Shown: positions 63,835-64,000 of the stretch, in pieces | Numbering within the stretch: the first letter of the stretch is position 1 | Layout of the letters: every line of letters begins with the position of its first letter | The notes under the pieces: model-generated | What the model was told of the DNA's origin: nothing | What the model saw: the letters and a program-made list of their open reading frames with translations, nothing else | Database searches by the model: none | Source: an uncultured Pseudomonadales bacterium | GTDB lineage: Bacteria; Pseudomonadota; Gammaproteobacteria; Pseudomonadales; Azotimanducaceae | Length of the DNA stretch: 64,000 nt | Direction of reading: 5' to 3' | Assembly: GCA_938017975.1 (NCBI GenBank) | Contig: CALIKQ010000038.1 | Span: 62,001-126,000 of the forward strand | Position numbers and translations under genes: made by a program

Positions 63835-64000
63835 ATCTCTCGTCATTTATTGGCGACGCTCTGAGCTTGGATGGCTCTGGTTGAACGCTTCTGGACAGCC
63901 GGTGATAGAACATTCGGGGTCCTGGACTGACTTTATCGAGATGCTTGAGGCTCAGCGACTCAAGGAAGACTCAGCGCCTTTCCAAACCACGGTCATATTT
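63827..64000 (+). CDS. gspL: Type II secretion protein GspL, 3' end outside the window
   Basis: The first 58 codons of a gene starting GTG at 63827 with AGGAGG six bases upstream, overlapping the gspK stop. The visible residues (MLESLVIYWRRSELGWLWLN, then GSWTDFIEML) are compatible with the actin-like cytoplasmic N-domain of GspL, which begins with a beta hairpin. Assignment rests mainly on operon order E-F-G-H-I-J-K-L. GspL binds GspE and anchors it to the inner membrane. Confidence 0.8.
   Translation, partial: MLESLVIYWRRSELGWLWLNASGQPVIEHSGSWTDFIEMLEAQRLKEDSAPFQTTVIF

Overview
The window reads as chromosomal, housekeeping-rich DNA from a gammaproteobacterium, most likely a marine aerobic heterotroph of the broad Pseudomonadales/Cellvibrionales type. 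The evidence is AcnB, MiaE, LpxH, the tig-clpP-clpX-lon-hupB-ppiD block, the rnhA/dnaQ pair with a YafS-like methyltransferase beside it, a SohB protease, cobalamin-dependent MetH, and a type II secretion operon. I see no phage, insertion sequence, CRISPR array or antiviral cluster. The species cannot be named from the sequence alone.

Layout. 1-5.3 kb: the 3' part of purF, then a MoxR ATPase / DUF58 / transglutaminase operon. 5.4-9.6 kb: acnB, miaE and lpxH. 9.8-14.1 kb: tRNA-Pro, tRNA-Arg and tRNA-His, then a glutathione transferase and a pair of acyl-CoA dehydrogenases, then tRNA-Leu. 14.2-25.6 kb: protein quality control (tig, clpP, clpX, lon, hupB, ppiD), with mltD convergent to ppiD. 25.7-31 kb: methyltransferase, rnhA, dnaQ, an SCP2-like protein, sohB, a YhdH/AcuI-type reductase, and two small membrane proteins. 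31-35.6 kb: metH and nfuA, divergent. 35.8-46.9 kb: a secreted propeller-like protein, a TauE/SafE permease, glnS, a PLP dehydratase, a CPXCG protein, an M19 dipeptidase, glyA with a long structured leader, a cation diffusion facilitator and small oxidoreductase or hypothetical genes. 47-54 kb: a DUF35 plus SCP-x-type thiolase pair, a phosphoesterase/DUF1285/unknown operon, and ETF-ubiquinone oxidoreductase divergent from etfBA. 54.2-57.8 kb: a LysR regulator, pyrB, a cysteine synthase and an alkyltransferase on the minus strand. 57.9-64 kb: a type II secretion operon gspEFGHIJK plus the start of gspL, without gspC or gspD in front of it.

How the genes fit together. The acyl-CoA dehydrogenase pair, EtfAB, ETF-QO, the thiolase/DUF35 pair, the SCP2-like protein and the acrylyl-CoA reductase-like enzyme point to acyl-CoA catabolism, with electrons passed to ubiquinone. 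metH, glyA and possibly the PLP lyase and cysteine synthase form a one-carbon and amino-acid group. Tig, ClpXP, Lon, HU and PpiD cover folding and proteolysis.

The most unusual material is in non-coding DNA: two different sets of threefold tandem repeats between tig and clpP; a 586-bp clpX-lon gap carrying several inverted repeats; a glyA leader with two mutually exclusive hairpins; and perfect inverted repeats overlapping the stop codons of tgpA and clpX. I did not find a clearly new multi-gene system.
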